Notes under the pieces: generated by a model
What the model was told of the DNA's origin: nothing
The model's database searches: none
The model's input: the letters and a program-made list of their open reading frames with translations, nothing else
Program-made: the position numbers and the translations under genes
DNA from: an uncultured Tidjanibacter sp.
GTDB taxonomy: Bacteria > Bacteroidota > Bacteroidia > Bacteroidales > Rikenellaceae
Direction: 5' to 3'
NCBI GenBank assembly: GCA_934663885.1
Contig: CAKUKW010000011.1
Span: 1-21,394 of the forward strand
Length of the DNA: 21,394 bases
Part shown: one piece after another, positions 7,664 to 15,727 of the stretch
Layout: the number at the start of each line of letters is the position of its first letter
Numbering within the stretch: position 1 is the stretch's first letter

Positions 7664-8647
7664 TTATTTTACCGGTTCGCCGGCCGTGAAAGCACACGCG
7701 ACGCCGTTATTAAGTTCGCCCGCTTCCATAAGGAACCTTTCGGCATCCAGAGCGGCCATACATCCGCTCCCGGCAGCCACTATCGCCTGGCGGTAGTTCG
7801 GATCCTTTACGTCCCCGGCCGCGAATACGCCCCTGATGTTGGTCTTGCAACTGTCGTGTTCTGTTTTAATATACCCGTCATGGTCGAAGTGCAACTGCTT
7901 CTCGAAAAGCTTTGTCTGCGGCTGGCGGCCAATGGCTACAAAAAAACCGGTCACCTCCAGCCGCCTTTTTTCGCCCCCGCTGTTTTCCACGACGATGCCG
8001 GTGACCCCCTCGTCGTCGCCGGTCACTTCCTTCGTTACGTGCTCGAAAAGGATCTCGATATTGGGGTTTTCCCTGACGCGCCTCTGCATTGCGTGCGACG
8101 CGCGCAGGTAATCCTTCCTCACTATAAGGTATACCTTATTGCACATATTGGCAAGATAGCTGGCCTCCTCGCAGGCTGTATCACCTCCGCCGACCACCGC
8201 TACGTTCTGGCCGCGGTAGAAGAAACCGTCGCACACAGCGCACGCGCTCACGCCCCGGCCCATGAATTCGGCCTCGCCGGGTATGCCAAGGTATTTGGCC
8301 GTCGCGCCGGTCGCGATTATTACAGATTCAGCTTCTATCTTCTTATCCCCGTCGATCTCGATAATAAAAGGGTATTCGCCCAGTTCGGCCCTGGTGACCG
8401 TTCCCCTGCGGATGTCGGCGCCGAACCTCCCGGCCTGCCTTTTCATATCCTCCATCATCGCGAGGCTATGGATGCCTTCCGGATATCCGGGAAAATTCTC
8501 CACTTCGCTGGTGGTCGTAAGCTGTCCTCCGGGTTGCATTCCTTCGTAAAGTACAGGGTAGAGGTTAGCCCTCGCAGTGTATATCGCGGCGGTGTATCCC
8601 GCCGGCCCGCTGCCTATTATAAGGCATTTTATTTTTTCTGTGTCCAT
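7664..8647 (-). CDS. trxB: Thioredoxin-disulfide reductase
   Basis: The chosen start gives 327 residues (MDTEKIKCLIIGSGPAGYT); an in-frame ATG at 8704 would add 19 basic residues not typical of the family. It uses NADPH via FAD to reduce thioredoxin in the cytoplasm. Visible: FAD-binding GSGPAGYTA (12-20), GGQLTTTSEVENFPG, the redox pair Cys136-Ala-Val-Cys139 followed by DG, NADPH-binding GGGDTACEEA (153-162), and the C-terminal FAAGDV motif with the segment RQAIVAAGSGCMAA. The final about 20 residues after AERFL are a short tail beyond the core fold. It is the first gene of a likely two-gene unit with the LuxE-like gene. Confidence 0.95.
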   Translation of the reverse strand: MDTEKIKCLIIGSGPAGYTAAIYTARANLYPVLYEGMQPGGQLTTTSEVENFPGYPEGIHSLAMMEDMKRQAGRFGADIRRGTVTRAELGEYPFIIEIDGDKKIEAESVIIATGATAKYLGIPGEAEFMGRGVSACAVCDGFFYRGQNVAVVGGGDTACEEASYLANMCNKVYLIVRKDYLRASHAMQRRVRENPNIEILFEHVTKEVTGDDEGVTGIVVENSGGEKRRLEVTGFFVAIGRQPQTKLFEKQLHFDHDGYIKTEHDSCKTNIRGVFAAGDVKDPNYRQAIVAAGSGCMAALDAERFLMEAGELNNGVACAFTAGEPVK

Positions 8648-8708
8648 AATTCTCCGTAGTCTTTTCCTTATGGTTTCCCGCCGCCGGGGAGGGATACCGT
8701 TCACGGCA

Positions 8709-8716
8709 CAAAGATA
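8709..8716 (-). promoter_or_regulatory. Candidate -7 box for trxB
   Basis: The minus strand reads TATCTTTG, an exact match to TAnnTTTG and identical to the pruA box. It would start transcription around 8702, about 55 nt before the ATG at 8647. This also argues against the upstream start at 8704. No good -33 TTTG is seen. Confidence 0.45.
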
Positions 8717-8851
8717 ATTTATTGTATCGGTATTTTTATAATAAAAACGTTTCGATTTACCTATAAGTATATATCTATATCTTATAATATGAATGTTATT
8801 ACATTGTTTTTTACCATAACCCTAAGCAGATAAAAAGAGTGTTAAAATTAA

Positions 8852-8895
8852 AATCGGCCTTTAAGTTATCTCTCGGGCCGATTATGTGTTTTTTT
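8852..8895 (+). terminator. Terminator-like hairpin in the trxB/PspC divergent region
   Basis: Perfect 8-bp arms AATCGGCC (8852-8859) and GGCCGATT (8876-8883) enclose a 16-nt loop, followed by a run of seven T at 8889-8895 on the plus strand. No gene lies upstream on that strand, since trxB points away. It could end a small RNA from 8705-8850, or stop antisense or read-through transcription. The 8648-9060 gap otherwise holds only AT-rich sequence and the two promoters. Confidence 0.5.
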
Positions 8896-8925
8896 GAAAA
8901 ATATTCGTAAAAAATAGGTATTGTG

Positions 8926-8959
8926 TATTGCATAGTATTGAAATAAGTTTGTATATTTG
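8926..8959 (+). promoter_or_regulatory. Candidate promoter of the PspC-PadR operon
   Basis: TATATTTG at 8952-8959 matches the -7 consensus exactly. TATTG at 8926-8930 lies 21 bp upstream as a -33 element. Transcription would begin about 8966, giving a leader of about 95 nt before the first gene at 9061. Confidence 0.55.
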
Positions 8960-9060
8960 CATTACAGAATTATATCTAAAGGATAGAACCTATAAAATAA
9001 AAAGACCCATGCGGTCCCGGGAATAAACAATATTATATAAATAAAACCTATTGCAGAGCC

Positions 9061-9534
9061 ATGAAAAAAACTTTGAATGTAAATATCGGATCGGTCGCTT
9101 TCGTTATCGACGAGGATGCGTATTACATGTTGAGGAATTACCTGGACGACGTCCGTTCGCGTTTCGACGTGAATGAGCAGGCCGAGGTGATGAACGATGT
9201 GGAGATGAGGGTAGCGGACATACTGTCCGAGGCCATCGCTTCTCCGAGGCAGGTCGTAAATACCGATCACGTGCGCCGCGCCATAGCCATAATAGGCAAA
9301 GCGGACGAGTTCGGTGAAAAACGCTGGCAGGAAAAACGCGGTGTCGGCGGCAACCGTAAACTGATGCGCTCGCGCTATGACAAGGTCATAGGCGGAGTAT
9401 GCGGCGGCCTGGCAAAATACCTTAATGTGGATCCGCTCCTGGTGCGTATCATTATGCTCGTACTGCTGCTTTGCGGGAGCTTCGGCTTCTGGCTGTATAT
9501 CATACTGTGGATAGTGGTGCCGATGGAAGACTAA
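9061..9534 (+). CDS. PspC-domain protein with extra N-terminal domain
   Basis: 157 residues. Residues 1-90 form a soluble, alpha/beta-looking domain (MKKTLNVNIGSVAFVIDEDAY...) that clearly resembles the N-terminus of the large PspC protein at 10386-11723: both have the MK..-V.I..-IAF-...-DAY-...-YL opening and a D-V/I-E-x-RVA segment. Residues about 100-157 are a PspC domain: RSRYDKVIGGVCGGLAKYLNVDP, then one hydrophobic helix ending WIVVPMED. PspC proteins are inner-membrane partners in phage-shock and toxin-like envelope responses; the N-terminal domain's role is unknown. It is the first gene of a six-gene operon. Confidence 0.85.
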   Translation: MKKTLNVNIGSVAFVIDEDAYYMLRNYLDDVRSRFDVNEQAEVMNDVEMRVADILSEAIASPRQVVNTDHVRRAIAIIGKADEFGEKRWQEKRGVGGNRKLMRSRYDKVIGGVCGGLAKYLNVDPLLVRIIMLVLLLCGSFGFWLYIILWIVVPMED

Positions 9535-9551
9535 TAAAGGAGGACTGAATT

Positions 9552-9794
9552 ATGGATGTAATGAGTGAAAAACCAAGGAAACTATACCGCAGCCGCAATA
9601 AAAAGATTGCCGGCGTTTGCCAGGGGATAGCCGACTATTTCAACATAGACGTAACGGTTGTAAGGCTTATAGCTGTATTGGCGCTCTTCTTCGTGGGAGG
9701 AGGATTGCTCGCCTACCTGCTGCTCTGGATATTCATACCGCTCGAACCGCTTTATCTTGAAAAACATAACGAATACGACAATGGACGACAATAA
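9552..9794 (+). CDS. Small PspC-domain membrane protein
   Basis: 80 residues, almost only a PspC domain: KLYRSRNKKIAGVCQGIADYFNID (9-32), then a hydrophobic helix ending WIFIPLEP, and a short polar tail. A strong Shine-Dalgarno sequence (AAAGGAGGA, 9536-9544) lies 7 nt before the ATG at 9552 and decides that start over the ATG at 9561. It begins 17 bp after the previous gene and overlaps the next one. It is a close paralogue of the next gene, so a tandem duplication is likely. Confidence 0.85.
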   Translation: MDVMSEKPRKLYRSRNKKIAGVCQGIADYFNIDVTVVRLIAVLALFFVGGGLLAYLLLWIFIPLEPLYLEKHNEYDNGRQ

Positions 9795-10008
9795 TTATAA
9801 CCCGCCGAAAAAATTATACCGCAGCCGCAAACGGGTGATAGGCGGCGTTTGCCAGGGGCTGGCGGATTATTTCAACTCCGACGTAGTTCCCATAAGGCTG
9901 CTGGCCGTGCTCGGATTTTTATGCGGCACTGTCGGACTGTGGGTCTATCTGGTTTTCTGGATAGTAATACCGAACGAACCGAGGGAAGGCGGCAATAACA
10001 AAAGATAA
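9781..10008 (+). CDS. Second small PspC-domain membrane protein
   Basis: 75 residues from the ATG at 9781 (MDDNNYNPPKKLYRSRKRV); a TTG at 9757 would add eight residues and is less likely. The ATG overlaps the last 14 nt of the previous gene, suggesting translational coupling. It holds KLYRSRKRVIGGVCQGLADYFNSD, then a helix (LLAVLGFLCGTVGLWVYLVFW) ending IVIPNEP. Stretches such as accgcagccgcaa and ggcgtttgccagggg are shared at DNA level with the preceding gene, pointing to a fairly recent duplication. Confidence 0.85.
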   Translation: MDDNNYNPPKKLYRSRKRVIGGVCQGLADYFNSDVVPIRLLAVLGFLCGTVGLWVYLVFWIVIPNEPREGGNNKR

Positions 10009-10023
10009 ACAGGCTTATATATT

Positions 10024-10359
10024 ATGGCAACTATTAATGTAGATAACGCAAAAGCGCAGATGCGCAAGGGAATCCTGGAGTATTGCATATTGTTGATACT
10101 GTCGAAAGAGGACTCTTACGCACCGAAGATCATTTCGGAACTGAAGGACGCCGAAATGATAGTGGTGGAGGGAACGCTTTACCCTATACTTACGCGCCAG
10201 AAGAATCAGGGCCTGCTCTCATACCGCTGGGAAGAATCTCCGCAGGGGCCCCCGAGGAAGTATTATTCGCTTACCCCGAAGGGCCGCGAGGCGCTCGAGC
10301 AGCTCGACCAGTCCTGGGACGAACTGGTAAGCCAGATTAAAACCATCAGGGCTAAATAG
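10024..10359 (+). CDS. PadR-family transcriptional regulator
   Basis: 111 residues, a one-domain PadR winged-helix protein. The N-terminal helix MRKGILEYCILLILSKED leads into YAPKIISELKDAEMI, then the recognition helix and wing VVEGTLYPILTRQKNQGLL and PPRKYYSLTPKGREAL. The C-terminal helix (LEQLDQSWDELVSQIK) should mediate dimerisation. PadR regulators usually repress neighbouring membrane-protein or efflux genes and respond to small ligands or envelope stress. Lying in the middle of the PspC operon, it probably controls that operon. No clear palindromic operator was found around 8926-9060. Confidence 0.9.
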   Translation: MATINVDNAKAQMRKGILEYCILLILSKEDSYAPKIISELKDAEMIVVEGTLYPILTRQKNQGLLSYRWEESPQGPPRKYYSLTPKGREALEQLDQSWDELVSQIKTIRAK

Positions 10360-10385
10360 CCCGGCTTTTAAAAGACTCCGAGAAT

Positions 10386-11723
10386 ATGAAAGAAGTCGTT
10401 AAAGTCAGTATTTCCGGTATCGCGTTCACATTCGAATACGATGCCTACAAGGTAATGAGCGATTACCTAAAGAAGCTCGAAGCGGGTTACGCGAAGCATC
10501 CCGACGGCCGCGAAATAGTGGCCGACATCGAGGCCCGCGTAGCCGAGCTCATACTGGAGCACCAGGAGAGCGACAAGGTTATCGGAAAACCGCTCGCCGA
10601 GGAGATAGTCCGTCAGATGGGCTATCCCGATGATATGGATAATGGCGAGGAAACCATTATAGAGGATTTCCCGCGCAGGTTCTACCGAAACCCCGACGGG
10701 GCGAAACTCGCCGGTATATGCTCAGGGCTGGGCGCATACTTCAAGGTAGATCCCGTGTGGATACGCCTGGGGATATTTGCACCGCTGCTGCTGAGCCTGG
10801 TTGCTTTCCCATTCCGCTGGGGCGACCTGTCAAATATATTGAGTTCGCTGTTCGGATTTATAGTGATATTGTATTTCATCCTTTGGATCGCTGTACCGAT
10901 GGCTAAAACCCCGCGCCAGAAACTCGAAATGAGAGGCGAGAGGGTCACCGCCGACTCCATCAGGCAGGAATTCGAGGACGAAGCTTCGGCGCGCCCTTCC
11001 GCAAATCCGGCCAAATCGCGCAAGAACGCTTCCGTATGGGCCGACATAGTGTATACGATAGGCCGCATCTTCCTGGTCTTACTGAAGATTATACTGTTCT
11101 TCTTCGCTTTCGTCATAGGTGTGGTGCTCATATCTTTACTCGTGGCGATAATAGCCGTTGTATTCGGGGTTAATATAGCTTTCGGGGGCGCGTTCCTGGC
11201 GCTGATGGATGGAATGGTGGGCATAGGACCCATAGGATTTACAGTAATATGGATGCTTATCGTGTTCATTCCGCTCTTCATCCTGTTGTACTGGCTGATA
11301 ACCGTTATTTTCCGCAGCCGCACGAACCGTCCGTTCCTTATTACCTCCTGGGTTATCTGGCTGCTGCTGCTCATCTGGGGCGTGGCGCTTACTGTACGTA
11401 ATGCGGACACTATCAGGTACGGAGTGGAGGAGTTCATAGAAAAGATCGACAACGATGAACTGGAAATATATTTCGAAGAGTACCTGGATGATTACCTATT
11501 CGATGCGGGTTCCGGTACGGAACGTATCCGCAGGGTTGACGGAGGCCCGATTACCATAGAAAGAAGTGGCGGCCGGCAGGAAGTTATAGTCTTTCCCGAG
11601 GACGATGGATATGGCGGTACTGATATCTACGAACCATACGATGATATTACGGACGATATATTGAATGAAGATACTCCGCAGGAGGAAGCTGTGTCCGGCG
11701 AGGTTCAGGAAAACGATAATTGA
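10386..11723 (+). CDS. Large multi-pass PspC-domain membrane protein
   Basis: 445 residues. Residues 1-90 (MKEVVKVSISGIAFTFEYDAY...) repeat the N-terminal domain of the first gene in the operon. Residues 97-172 are a PspC domain (RRFYRNPDGAKLAGICSGLGAYFKVDP) interrupted by a longer-than-usual loop (FPFRWGDLSN) before the helix ending LWIAVPM. A charged linker (173-215) leads to about four more membrane helices (222-262, 282-308, 318-337). The C-terminal tail (350-445) is strongly acidic, with many Asp and Glu, and should be cytoplasmic or periplasmic depending on helix count. The function is unknown; the fusion of the soluble domain, PspC and a membrane core suggests a sensor or anchor for the smaller PspC proteins. 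Confidence 0.85.
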   Translation: MKEVVKVSISGIAFTFEYDAYKVMSDYLKKLEAGYAKHPDGREIVADIEARVAELILEHQESDKVIGKPLAEEIVRQMGYPDDMDNGEETIIEDFPRRFYRNPDGAKLAGICSGLGAYFKVDPVWIRLGIFAPLLLSLVAFPFRWGDLSNILSSLFGFIVILYFILWIAVPMAKTPRQKLEMRGERVTADSIRQEFEDEASARPSANPAKSRKNASVWADIVYTIGRIFLVLLKIILFFFAFVIGVVLISLLVAIIAVVFGVNIAFGGAFLALMDGMVGIGPIGFTVIWMLIVFIPLFILLYWLITVIFRSRTNRPFLITSWVIWLLLLIWGVALTVRNADTIRYGVEEFIEKIDNDELEIYFEEYLDDYLFDAGSGTERIRRVDGGPITIERSGGRQEVIVFPEDDGYGGTDIYEPYDDITDDILNEDTPQEEAVSGEVQENDN

Positions 11724-11748
11724 AAATAAACTCTAAAAATATAGGAAA

Positions 11749-12141
11749 ATGGAAATAATTAACGATAACCGGATGCCTGAGGACAATTTCCGGAACCGCG
11801 ACAGGCGCGAGAGGGATGTGGCAATGGGCGGCCATATATACCTTGGAATAATGCTCGTGCTTGTAGGCGTGCTGTGGCTTTTTTACAACTTTGGTTGGGT
11901 AGGCTACAGGGTGTGGGACTTCTTAATTTCGTGGCAGATGCTGCTTATAGCTATAGGAGGCTACCTGCTTGCGATACGTAAATGGACTGCGGGTATAATC
12001 GTGGGGGCGCTTGGCGTGTTGTTCGTCCTCGTCGATATGCTCGACGTCTATGTAAATGTATGGAAGATAGCCCTGCCGTCTGTGATAATTGTTCTGGGCA
12101 TCTCACTGTTAGTATCCAAGCTGAAGGACCGCGACCGGTAG
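11749..12141 (+). CDS. Small four-helix membrane protein, LiaF/DUF5668-like
   Basis: 130 residues. A polar, charged N-terminus (MEIINDNRMPEDNFRNRDRRER) is followed by four hydrophobic helices (about 28-45, 55-75, 79-97, 104-122) and a basic end (KLKDRDR). The pattern, with Gly-Ile-x-Leu-x-x-x-Gly in helix 1 and WKIALPSVIIVLGISLL in helix 4, is that of the transmembrane part of LiaF-like proteins, which act in cell-envelope stress signalling. There is no soluble LiaF C-terminal domain. It is the last gene before a strong terminator, so it closes the operon. Confidence 0.75.
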   Translation: MEIINDNRMPEDNFRNRDRRERDVAMGGHIYLGIMLVLVGVLWLFYNFGWVGYRVWDFLISWQMLLIAIGGYLLAIRKWTAGIIVGALGVLFVLVDMLDVYVNVWKIALPSVIIVLGISLLVSKLKDRDR

Positions 12142-12178
12142 CTCTGCAAACGGGCCGGGGGGCTGGATACTTTCCCGG

Positions 12179-12214
12179 AAGGAGGACGTAAGAAATTTTA
12201 CGTCCTCCTTTTTT
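12179..12214 (+). terminator. Intrinsic terminator of the PspC-PadR operon
   Basis: Perfect 13-bp arms AAGGAGGACGTAA (12179-12191) and TTACGTCCTCCTT (12198-12210) with a 6-nt loop run straight into T residues to 12214. It is the strongest terminator in the window and separates the operon from pfkA. Confidence 0.9.
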
Positions 12215-12241
12215 GGCCGCAGTTAATAAGGAATTTTAGTG

Positions 12242-12249
12242 TAATTTTG
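12242..12249 (+). promoter_or_regulatory. Candidate -7 box for pfkA
   Basis: TAATTTTG is an exact match to TAnnTTTG and lies just past the preceding terminator. Transcription would start about 12256, giving a leader of about 126 nt before pfkA. The -33 element is not convincing. Confidence 0.45.
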
Positions 12250-12381
12250 CAGAACTAACACCGTTATATTTACCGGAAATGCTCGGGCGGAGTTGATATT
12301 GCACGAAAATTGATGTTCTCCGCACACCGGCCCGTCCGGAAAATATGATAGCCAGGGTTTGAATAAACTCCGGGGTTAATT

Positions 12382-13371
12382 ATGGAAATTATGCATAATA
12401 TCAAGTGTATAGGTATATTGACATCGGGCGGGGATTCGCCCGGTATGAACGCGGCTATCCGCGCCGTAACCCGGGCGGCCATATACAACGGCATGGAAGT
12501 CAAGGGTATAATCCGCGGCTATAAGGGGCTCATCGAAGGAGATATAGTGACCTTCAAGAGTGAAAGTGTCAGTAATATAATCCAGCATGGGGGCACTATC
12601 CTCAAAAGTGCCCGCAGTACCGAGTTCCAGACCCCGGAGGGCAGGAAGCAGGCCTGGCAGAATATGAAAAAGCATAAGATCGACGCCCTCGTAGTAATAG
12701 GCGGCGACGGTTCGCTGGCCGGCGCGAGGGTCTTCGCAGCCGAATACGACATACCTATAGTAGGCCTTCCGGGTACTATAGACAACGACTTATACGGCAC
12801 GGATAAAACCATAGGATACGACACCGCCCTGAACACTATAATGGAAGCGGTCGATAAGATAAGGGATACGGCAAGCTCGCACGACCGCCTCTTTTTTATA
12901 GAAGTCATGGGGCGCAACGCCGGTTTCCTGGCGCTCAACGGCGCTATTGCCACCGGCGCCGAGGCGGCCATAATACCGGAGATAGCCACAGAAGTCGACC
13001 AGTTGGCCGAATTCATCGAGCGTGGTTTCCGCAAGAGCAAGAACAGCAGTATAGTCCTGGTGGCCGAGAGCGAACTTACGGGCGGGGCGATGGGACTTGC
13101 GGCGCGCGTAGAGGCGGAATACCCGCAGTACGACGTTCGCGTAACCATACTTGGCCATATCCAGCGCGGCGGCTCGCCATGCGCAAACGACCGCATACTT
13201 GCCACTCGCATGGGCGAGGCGGCGGTGAACGCCCTTATCGAGGGGCAGCGCAACGTAATGGTCGGCATCCAAAACGAGAGGCTTGTACTGGTGCCTTTCG
13301 CCAAGGCTATAAGGGATGATAAGCCGATAAACAGGGAGCTGCTCGAAACGGTAAAAATACTTTCTATTTAA
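12382..13371 (+). CDS. pfkA: ATP-dependent 6-phosphofructokinase
   Basis: 329 residues; the ATG at 12391 (MHNIKCIG) is an alternative start. It phosphorylates fructose 6-phosphate to fructose 1,6-bisphosphate, the committed step of glycolysis, in the cytoplasm. Visible: GGDSPG (16-21), [12 protein letters not shown] in the loop near the ADP effector site, GGDGS (107-111), PGTIDND (130-136) with the catalytic aspartates, and [10 protein letters not shown] (about residues 175-184). The Gly after GGD and the Gly in PGTIDND point to ATP use; pyrophosphate-dependent enzymes carry Asp and Lys at these places. HIQRGGSP (251-258) is the other substrate-binding segment. It is followed after 22 bp by the S41 protease gene. 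Confidence 0.95.
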   Translation: MEIMHNIKCIGILTSGGDSPGMNAAIRAVTRAAIYNGMEVKGIIRGYKGLIEGDIVTFKSESVSNIIQHGGTILKSARSTEFQTPEGRKQAWQNMKKHKIDALVVIGGDGSLAGARVFAAEYDIPIVGLPGTIDNDLYGTDKTIGYDTALNTIMEAVDKIRDTASSHDRLFFIEVMGRNAGFLALNGAIATGAEAAIIPEIATEVDQLAEFIERGFRKSKNSSIVLVAESELTGGAMGLAARVEAEYPQYDVRVTILGHIQRGGSPCANDRILATRMGEAAVNALIEGQRNVMVGIQNERLVLVPFAKAIRDDKPINRELLETVKILSI

Positions 13372-13393
13372 AGCAAATGAAAACAAGCCCGAT

Positions 13394-14776
13394 ATGAAGA
13401 AACTTAAACTTTTAATTGCTGTTTTTCTTGTGTTTTCCGTACTCTTTGCGGCAGGATGCCAGAGCGAAAAGGTCGACGAGAGCGAAGAATATCTCAAGGT
13501 AAATGAAAAGATAGTCGAATATTTTTACAGGTATTACCTTTGGGAGGATATGCTTCCCGGGCAGGTGACCATACCAAGTACCGATCCGTTTGATTTTTTT
13601 AAGGAACTCAGGAGTTATGCGCCGGATGACGAAAAGAATAAATGGTCGGTGCTGGCCAGGAGCAGGGACGAATTTTATGCCAGCGTGGGTAATTCGGGCA
13701 AAAGTTTCGGATATTCACTGGTATTCTATCAGTTTACCGACATGGATAATGAGATATGGGCGGTGGTTCAGTACGTCCATCCCGGCACTCCGGCTGATAA
13801 TGCCGGGATAAAGCGGGGCAACCTGATCTCGCGCATCGACGGCGAGCCCATGACGGACGGTGGCCCAAACGATTTCCGTAACCTTGTTTATGCCGACAGG
13901 CTGACTGTGACCGTACATGAGAGTATTCAGGACGAAACAGGCAGGGAAGTAAACATTCAATCCGTTAAGGGCTACCTCGATCCGATACTTGACAGTAAGA
14001 TCATCGCGCGTGGAGGCAGGAAAATCGCCTACCTGATGTATACCGATTACGTCCTTGATTCGGAAAATGACCTTTCCGCGCTGTTCGGTGGCTTCAAAGC
14101 CGCCGGCGTTACAGACCTTATACTCGACCTGCGTTACAACGGCGGCGGATATTCCTCCACCGCATTGCATATAGCGAGCCTCATAGCGCCATCCGAGGTA
14201 CTCGACGGCACGAATATTTTCTCGCAATTTACATATAACGATGTTATCGGATCGCGCTCGGTATTCCGTTATCCCAAAAAAGCCGATGTCCCCGGGAATC
14301 TCGATCTTGACAGGGTGTTTATCCTTACTTCAAGGAGTACCGCCTCGGCTTCCGAGCAGACAATCATAGGGCTGGATCCCTATATGGAAGTCATTACTAT
14401 AGGAACCGATTCCCATGGTAAATTCGTGGGCGGCTCAGTATATCCGTCTTCGTCCGATAAAAACGATATGTACGGATGGGGAATGTACCTTATTACATTC
14501 TGGTACGTAAATTCGGAGGGTAAGCCGGGAGTTAATACGGGACTGGCCCCCGATTATGAAGTCAAGGAGGACTGGCGCTCATATAAACCCATAGGCGATG
14601 AGTTGGATCCCCTTATTGCCAAAGCGATAAACCTTATAGCAGGTGAGCCCGAGCCGGAAAGCGTTTCTCCCGCGCCCCCTTTTGGCGCGAAAGAGATATG
14701 GAGCTCCAGGCCCGGAATCGAAACCGGCACACTGATTTATAATACCGGTACGGCTGAATTATTTGAGAGTAAATAA
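13394..14776 (+). CDS. S41-family (C-terminal processing) protease, lipoprotein
   Basis: 460 residues. The N-terminus MKKLKLLIAVFLVFSVLFAAGC is a lipoprotein signal with the acylated cysteine at position 22, so the enzyme should sit on a membrane facing the periplasm or outside. Residues about 110-185 form a PDZ-like domain (VVQYVHPGTPADNAGIKRGNLI) and about 205-395 the protease core, with LDLRYNGGG (245-252). The catalytic serine is probably Ser318 in STASASE and the lysine Lys343 in HGKFVGG. Their spacing of 25 residues equals that of the known Ser-Lys pair in the CtpA/Tsp family. Residues after about 395 form a non-conserved tail. The substrate is unknown; the link to pfkA is probably one of transcription only. 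Confidence 0.85.
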   Translation: MKKLKLLIAVFLVFSVLFAAGCQSEKVDESEEYLKVNEKIVEYFYRYYLWEDMLPGQVTIPSTDPFDFFKELRSYAPDDEKNKWSVLARSRDEFYASVGNSGKSFGYSLVFYQFTDMDNEIWAVVQYVHPGTPADNAGIKRGNLISRIDGEPMTDGGPNDFRNLVYADRLTVTVHESIQDETGREVNIQSVKGYLDPILDSKIIARGGRKIAYLMYTDYVLDSENDLSALFGGFKAAGVTDLILDLRYNGGGYSSTALHIASLIAPSEVLDGTNIFSQFTYNDVIGSRSVFRYPKKADVPGNLDLDRVFILTSRSTASASEQTIIGLDPYMEVITIGTDSHGKFVGGSVYPSSSDKNDMYGWGMYLITFWYVNSEGKPGVNTGLAPDYEVKEDWRSYKPIGDELDPLIAKAINLIAGEPEPESVSPAPPFGAKEIWSSRPGIETGTLIYNTGTAELFESK

Positions 14777-14951
14777 TCACCGGCCGGAAACGCTTGTCTT
14801 TCTCCAATGGGGTCTCGGGTCTGTAGTTGAGGGAACCGATAGGCGGAAGGAGGTCATTTAATAGAACATTTACTGCCGCAAGCGGGGATTTAAATATATT
14901 TAACATAAATGGACGGCTGCGTTGGCGGCTGGATTGATAAAAAATTCCATA

Positions 14952-15725
14952 ATGGCTACAGCTCTTTTCAACGACATAATATTCGGGCCTGTCAGAAGCA
15001 GGCGGCTCGGACTTTCACTCGGGGTAAACCTTCTTCCGCTCGACAGCAAGATATGCTCGTTCGACTGCATTTACTGTGAATGCGGCTGGAACAGGCCGGG
15101 AGAAAAGCCGCGCTTCAATAAAAGAGAGGACGTGGCGCGGGAGCTGGAAACCAAGCTTTTCGAAATGGTGAACGCAGGCAATCCGCCGGACGTCATTACG
15201 TTTGCTGGCAACGGTGAGCCGACGCTTCACCCCCTTTTCGAAGAGATTATCGGGGATACGGTAAAAATAAGAGACGAGTACGCCCCGAACGCCAAAATAT
15301 CGGTACTCAGCAATGCCACCCAGATAGGGAAGCCCGGCGTATTCAGGGCTTTGCTCAAGGTTGACAACAATATACTCAAACTTGATTCGGCATTCGACGG
15401 GACGGTGAAACTGATCGATAACCCACAGGGCGATTATTCGTTAAGGGAGACGGTCGGGAATATGAAAAAATTCGACGGGAAGCTCACCATACAGACCCTT
15501 TTCCTGCGCGGCAAATACAAGGGAAAAATAGTGGACAATACCACCGGGGAGGAGCTTGCGGCATGGCTGGAGTTGATAAAGGAGATACGCCCTCGCGAAG
15601 TGATGATCTATACGATAGACAGGGATACCCCTGCGCCCGGCCTCGAAAAGGTATACGTAGACGAACTGCAGAATATCGCCGACCGCGTGCGTGAACTCGG
15701 CATCCAAACCATAGTGGCGGGATAG
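14952..15725 (+). CDS. Radical SAM protein (COG0731-like)
   Basis: 257 residues from the ATG at 14952 (MATALFNDIIFGPVRSRRLG); an upstream TTG at 14922 would add ten residues. The SAM-binding iron-sulfur motif is CSFDCIYC (Cys-x3-Cys-x2-Cys), followed by the glycine-rich TFAGNGEPTLHP and the later VLSNAT segment typical of the radical SAM barrel. The opening FGPVRSRRLGLSLGVNLLP and the DCIYC context resemble the COG0731 proteins related to tRNA-wybutosine enzymes. The actual substrate in bacteria is not established, so I give no symbol. It ends 2 nt before prfB, so the two are surely co-transcribed. Confidence 0.8.
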   Translation: MATALFNDIIFGPVRSRRLGLSLGVNLLPLDSKICSFDCIYCECGWNRPGEKPRFNKREDVARELETKLFEMVNAGNPPDVITFAGNGEPTLHPLFEEIIGDTVKIRDEYAPNAKISVLSNATQIGKPGVFRALLKVDNNILKLDSAFDGTVKLIDNPQGDYSLRETVGNMKKFDGKLTIQTLFLRGKYKGKIVDNTTGEELAAWLELIKEIRPREVMIYTIDRDTPAPGLEKVYVDELQNIADRVRELGIQTIVAG

Positions 15726-15727
15726 AT

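Noticed and set aside
12790..13497. 235-codon minus-strand frame opposite pfkA and the protease start
   Set aside because: Antisense to pfkA, whose catalytic motifs are complete.
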